From Candidatus Woesearchaeota archaeon (GTDB lineage Archaea > Nanobdellota > Nanobdellia > Woesearchaeales > GW2011-AR4), in NCBI GenBank assembly GCA_016181325.1, contig JACOZO010000096.1, forward strand, positions 1-7,833: 7,833 nucleotides of DNA, written 5' to 3'. The notes beneath the pieces were generated by a model. The model was given only the letters and a program-made list of their open reading frames with translations. It searched no databases and was not told where the DNA came from. Below, in pieces: positions 4,722 to 7,833 of this stretch. Positions within the stretch are counted from its first letter, which is position 1; the number at the start of each line of letters is the position of its first letter. A program made the translations under genes and the position numbers.

Positions 4722-7700
4722 ATGAGAATAACCAGATTAGCTATGGCAATTTTAATTGGAATCCTTCTCAGCTATAGCGTAAGCGCTGCATGCTCGGCAA
4801 AAAGCAGGGATTTCAGCGGAGATGGCGTCATCAATTACTGGGACTTCTACCTTTTCATCGATGGTTTTGGGAAGAGCAGCTCAGGCGCATATCCTGACGG
4901 ATTCGGAAACATGTGGGATGCCTACTCAAAATATGACATAGACAATGACAACGCTGTTGATTATGACGACTTTTTCTGCTTTGTCGACTCATTTAGCACA
5001 TCAAAGTACGGCGACTTTAACATTGACGGGGCCATAAACTTTGACGATTTCCACATGTTCGCAGACTGCTTCGGCAAGGGGCTATCAACGGGAATGGGGC
5101 AGTTTACATGCGAGAATGCAGATCTTGCCGCAGATGGCGCAATCAATTATGATGATTTTTTCAGGTTCGCCGGCCAGTTCGGCATGACGACTGACAAAAG
5201 GGTTGTGTGCGAGGCTTTTGGGAAGACGTGGATTGCATCTTCAAGCACGTGCACAAGCAATGCGCCTCCTGTAATGGCTAGTATTGCCAACAAGACAGTC
5301 AACGAGGGCGCCAGCCTGCAATTTACAGTGTCGGCATTTGATCCTGAAGGGCAGGCTCTTTCTTACAGGGCAAGCGGACTGCCGGCGGGTGCGGGCTTTA
5401 ACAGCAATATAAGGAAATTTTCATGGACGCCTTCTTTTACAAGCACAGGCGCTTATACAGTTACTTTTTTTGCCAGCGACGGCTTGCATGAGGTCTCAAA
5501 AAGCGTTTCTATAACCGTCAATAATGTCAACAGGGCGCCTACAGCGCAGAACACCCAGATTACAGTGGAAGAGGATGTGCAAAAATCCATAGCATTGAAC
5601 TGCTCTGACGCTGATAGTGACAGCCTTACTTATTCCATTGTTTCCAACCCTTCTGCAGGAAATTTGTCGGGAAGCGGAAATTCCAGGACATATACTCCGC
5701 GCGCAAATTATGCTGGGCCTGATTCCTTCACTTACAGATGCTCGGACGGCTCTGTTAACAGCAACACGGCAACCGTGTCGGTCACTATCACCAATGTCAA
5801 TGACGCCCCCACCGTGAACAGTATTCCGCCATTAGGGACATGCGATGTAGGGCAAAGCATAACGCTAAGATGCGAGGCATCTGACTCTGATGGGAGTCTC
5901 CAGTCAGTCAAGCTATGGGCCGGCCAGTGCGACACGGGAAATTGCTTTGACACAAGGAGCTGGTCCATAGGGAGGGGAAAAACTTACTACGGCACTAATG
6001 CGGAGTTTACAGGAGCTGCTATGGAGCGGCTGTCAGGCAACACTTATACTAAGACATTCACGATAGACCAGCCTATAGGAACATCAATTGCAGCCACGTG
6101 CAGGGCGCAGGATAATGCCGGGCTCTTGTCCAATTGGGCGGACGGCTATCCTGTATGCGAAATCGGAGGCTGCCAGAGCAATCCTGTCTTCAGCAATATA
6201 GACATTTATCCCAATCCTACCGGAGTGGGGGATGTGGAGATTAGGTTTACTGCAGACAGGGATCTTCCTGCTAATCCCATTGTCAAGATCAGATGGACGA
6301 CGGTGGAATATGATGCTGTGTTCTCGAGCAAAAGCGGGAATGAGTACACTTACCTATTTACAGTAAGTCCTGATCATCTTGCTGTCACTTATTCAGTGGA
6401 TATAGAGGGTACTGACTCAAATGGATGCGGAGGAAGGGCTAATGGGATGATGAGTGTGAGCAATCTCCCTGAGGCTACTATTATGATTTTAGTGGCTGAT
6501 ACCGGCGAAGAAGTAGATAGGTTTGATGGCACTGCAGGCACTAAAGATCTGGGAAATTTAGAGCCCGGAAGATATATAATCCGGATATTAAATGAAGCAC
6601 CGCCTTCAGGAACTGGCGTACCGACAGGCTCTGCAATTCTGGACATAACCGGATATCAATCAGTAGGGGATGCTCCTCTTGCTCAGTTTTATGATTTTGA
6701 ATTGGACATATTTCCAGGGACTATTCCACCGGAAGACTTAATTATTGCGCCATTGCCATCAGGAGAAACTCCACCTCTCTCTCAGAATTCTATACTAATC
6801 AAGATGGACCATCAGCAGGAACAGCTATGGGATTTTAAATGGAAGACAGCGCACCATACAGAAGGAGGCAATGGAGGAAGATCTGACAGGCCGGATTTAT
6901 GCGGCATATGGATGATTGAGGAAGATGATCAATGCTGCAATGACAATTCCGGATGGACTCTTGTTGAGCAGGGCGCTATAATAAAGAAAGATGCATCTTC
7001 TATAAGGACTTCTTTTGGGTGTGATTCCTACAGTTGTGATAATATAGAAAGCTGTCCTGCAGTATCTAGGTGTGAGAAAGATGGAGAAGATGTATGTGAC
7101 ATAATATGCAAGCCTTTTGACTCCAGAAGCCATGATAGATGCGGCTCTGATAACTGCAATCTTGCCAAGGAAAAAATGAACTACAGGCCGATTGGAGATT
7201 TGATTTGCGCACAAGATGCAAAACAGAACCATAATAAAGCAAGGTGGTATTTGTGCAATTCCAATGGATATGAGATTAAAGTCGGGGGGAATAAGTACAG
7301 ATGCTTAGTCGAGAGCGGACAAGCGTATGGGCAGTGGCTGCCTATTGAGGATTGCACTACTCAGGCAGATGATGACGGGGATGGCAGGGCAAACTGCGCT
7401 GACAGCGAATGCTATGGGACTGACCGGACAATAATAAATGCTCCAGATGGAGATATTGGAGAGCATGATTTGCCAAGCGGAATGGCTTATTACCATCCTG
7501 CATGTGATCCGGATACAAACATGTATGTGTGCGTGGATGCTCTCAATTTGGATCCTTCAATGAGCCAATCGGATGTTAAGGACATATCATTTAGCAGAAA
7601 TCCTTATCGATTCATCACAGGCGCTGGCTGCTGCGGGGATGATTCTCAGGATGCGGGCCGTGTTGTTAACGGCAATAAGCTTTGCTACATGAGTACATCA

Positions 7701-7833
7701 AATCCTGGAGAATGGAAGCTGGCAAGTCCTTCCACAGTTTTGACTGAAGATAATACAGGAAAGGTGTTTGTAACAAATAATATTCCGTATATTTCCGACG
7801 GCAATCAATGGCTGTACTGCGACGGCACTTCGT
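4722..7833 (+). CDS. Large secreted protein with four dockerin/EF-hand loops, Ig/cadherin-like domains and Cys-rich C-terminal region (3' end cut off)
   Basis: The frame stays open from ATG 4722 to the window edge, 1037 complete codons. Met1 gives a signal peptide (basic RITR, hydrophobic 6-18, cleavage near VSA-A, residue 22); the Met at 8 would lose the basic residues. Four EF-hand/dockerin-type loops follow, at Asp30, Asp72, Asp98 and Asp134, each leading into a YDDFF/FDDF-like helix; the fourth has Ala at the third ligand position. Then come a putative Ig domain (about 181-270, NAPPV...ITV) and a cadherin-like Big_9-type domain (272-362, with NYAGPDSFTYRCSDG and NVNDAP). A Cys-containing Ig-like domain (363-480) and two more beta-rich segments (about 487-680) follow. 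From 706 on it is Cys-rich, with DDDGDGRANCADSECYG (883-899) and a GCCGDD motif (7627-7644). It starts one base after the previous stop with no clear Shine-Dalgarno, so it is probably translationally coupled. Likely extracellular and calcium-stabilised; partner unknown. Confidence 0.9.
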   Translation, partial: MRITRLAMAILIGILLSYSVSAACSAKSRDFSGDGVINYWDFYLFIDGFGKSSSGAYPDGFGNMWDAYSKYDIDNDNAVDYDDFFCFVDSFSTSKYGDFNIDGAINFDDFHMFADCFGKGLSTGMGQFTCENADLAADGAINYDDFFRFAGQFGMTTDKRVVCEAFGKTWIASSSTCTSNAPPVMASIANKTVNEGASLQFTVSAFDPEGQALSYRASGLPAGAGFNSNIRKFSWTPSFTSTGAYTVTFFASDGLHEVSKSVSITVNNVNRAPTAQNTQITVEEDVQKSIALNCSDADSDSLTYSIVSNPSAGNLSGSGNSRTYTPRANYAGPDSFTYRCSDGSVNSNTATVSVTITNVNDAPTVNSIPPLGTCDVGQSITLRCEASDSDGSLQSVKLWAGQCDTGNCFDTRSWSIGRGKTYYGTNAEFTGAAMERLSGNTYTKTFTIDQPIGTSIAATCRAQDNAGLLSNWADGYPVCEIGGCQSNPVFSNIDIYPNPTGVGDVEIRFTADRDLPANPIVKIRWTTVEYDAVFSSKSGNEYTYLFTVSPDHLAVTYSVDIEGTDSNGCGGRANGMMSVSNLPEATIMILVADTGEEVDRFDGTAGTKDLGNLEPGRYIIRILNEAPPSGTGVPTGSAILDITGYQSVGDAPLAQFYDFELDIFPGTIPPEDLIIAPLPSGETPPLSQNSILIKMDHQQEQLWDFKWKTAHHTEGGNGGRSDRPDLCGIWMIEEDDQCCNDNSGWTLVEQGAIIKKDASSIRTSFGCDSYSCDNIESCPAVSRCEKDGEDVCDIICKPFDSRSHDRCGSDNCNLAKEKMNYRPIGDLICAQDAKQNHNKARWYLCNSNGYEIKVGGNKYRCLVESGQAYGQWLPIEDCTTQADDDGDGRANCADSECYGTDRTIINAPDGDIGEHDLPSGMAYYHPACDPDTNMYVCVDALNLDPSMSQSDVKDISFSRNPYRFITGAGCCGDDSQDAGRVVNGNKLCYMSTSNPGEWKLASPSTVLTEDNTGKVFVTNNIPYISDGNQWLYCDGTS
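4809..5158 (+). other. Four calcium-binding dockerin/EF-hand-type loops
   Basis: Loops begin at residues 30 (DFSGDGVINYWD), 72 (DIDNDNAVDYDD), 98 (DFNIDGAINFDD) and 134 (DLAADGAINYDD) of the protein starting at 4722. Positions 1, 5 and 12 are Asp in all four, and position 3 is Ser, Asp, Asn and Ala in turn. Each is followed by F-[FHY]-x-F, giving the loop-helix of a dockerin repeat. Classical dockerins have two loops near a C-terminus; here four sit right after the signal peptide. Confidence 0.78.

Noticed and set aside
4722..4793. Lipoprotein signal (S-A-A-C at residues 21-24)
   Set aside because: The -3 position is Ser rather than Leu/Val/Ile, and a VSA-A signal peptidase I site fits better. 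A lipoprotein is possible but not favoured.
5617..5817. 66-residue + strand ORF
   Set aside because: It lies wholly inside the open frame of the secreted protein starting at 4722, which has clear Ig/cadherin-like motifs here.
6897..7232. 111-residue minus-strand ORF with hydrophobic stretches
   Set aside because: It is antisense to the Cys-rich part of the 4722 protein; the hydrophobic look comes from complementing Asp/Asn/Lys codons, and no promoter or ribosome site is seen.

Overview
The window most likely comes from an archaeon, and its gene content looks like the small-genome DPANN groups (Woesearchaeota/Pacearchaeota-like). The signs are a BRE plus TTTATAAA-type TATA box instead of bacterial -35/-10 boxes, Arg codons that are mostly AGG/AGA, many ATA codons, tightly overlapping genes, and large cysteine-rich secreted proteins. 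This placement is inference; no rRNA or marker gene is present.

All real genes lie on the + strand in one tightly packed, apparently co-transcribed unit. Positions 1-119 are a very AT-rich promoter region with a BRE/TATA element and seven scattered copies of the pentamer ACTAA/TTAGT. It leads into a 46-residue ribbon-helix-helix (RHH) regulator (120-260). The regulator's stop codon overlaps the start of a 322-residue lipoprotein (257-1225) whose exported part carries six regularly spaced cysteine pairs. A 23-codon single-membrane-helix ORF (1212-1283) bridges the lipoprotein to the next gene.

That next gene starts at 1273 or 1276. It encodes a secreted cysteine-rich mosaic protein: signal peptide, WSC-like domain, CGxxGCGG-type knots, MopE-like and dockerin-like calcium motifs, then a tandem array of 52-residue (156-bp) six-cysteine repeats. 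One repeat has lost exactly 95 bp, which shifts the frame. As sequenced, the protein stops at 3525, while the rest of its coding sequence runs on in another frame to 4720. One base later, a second secreted protein begins at 4722 and runs off the window (1037 complete codons visible). It has a signal peptide, four EF-hand/dockerin-type calcium loops, several Ig/cadherin-like domains and a cysteine-rich C-terminal part.

Taken together this looks like a regulated cell-surface operon: an RHH protein that may control its own promoter, a membrane-anchored disulfide-rich lipoprotein, and two large secreted proteins stabilised by calcium and disulfides. A role in attachment to a host, partner cell or polysaccharide is plausible but is inference from domain types. 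No enzyme active site, RNA gene, CRISPR array or insertion sequence was seen.
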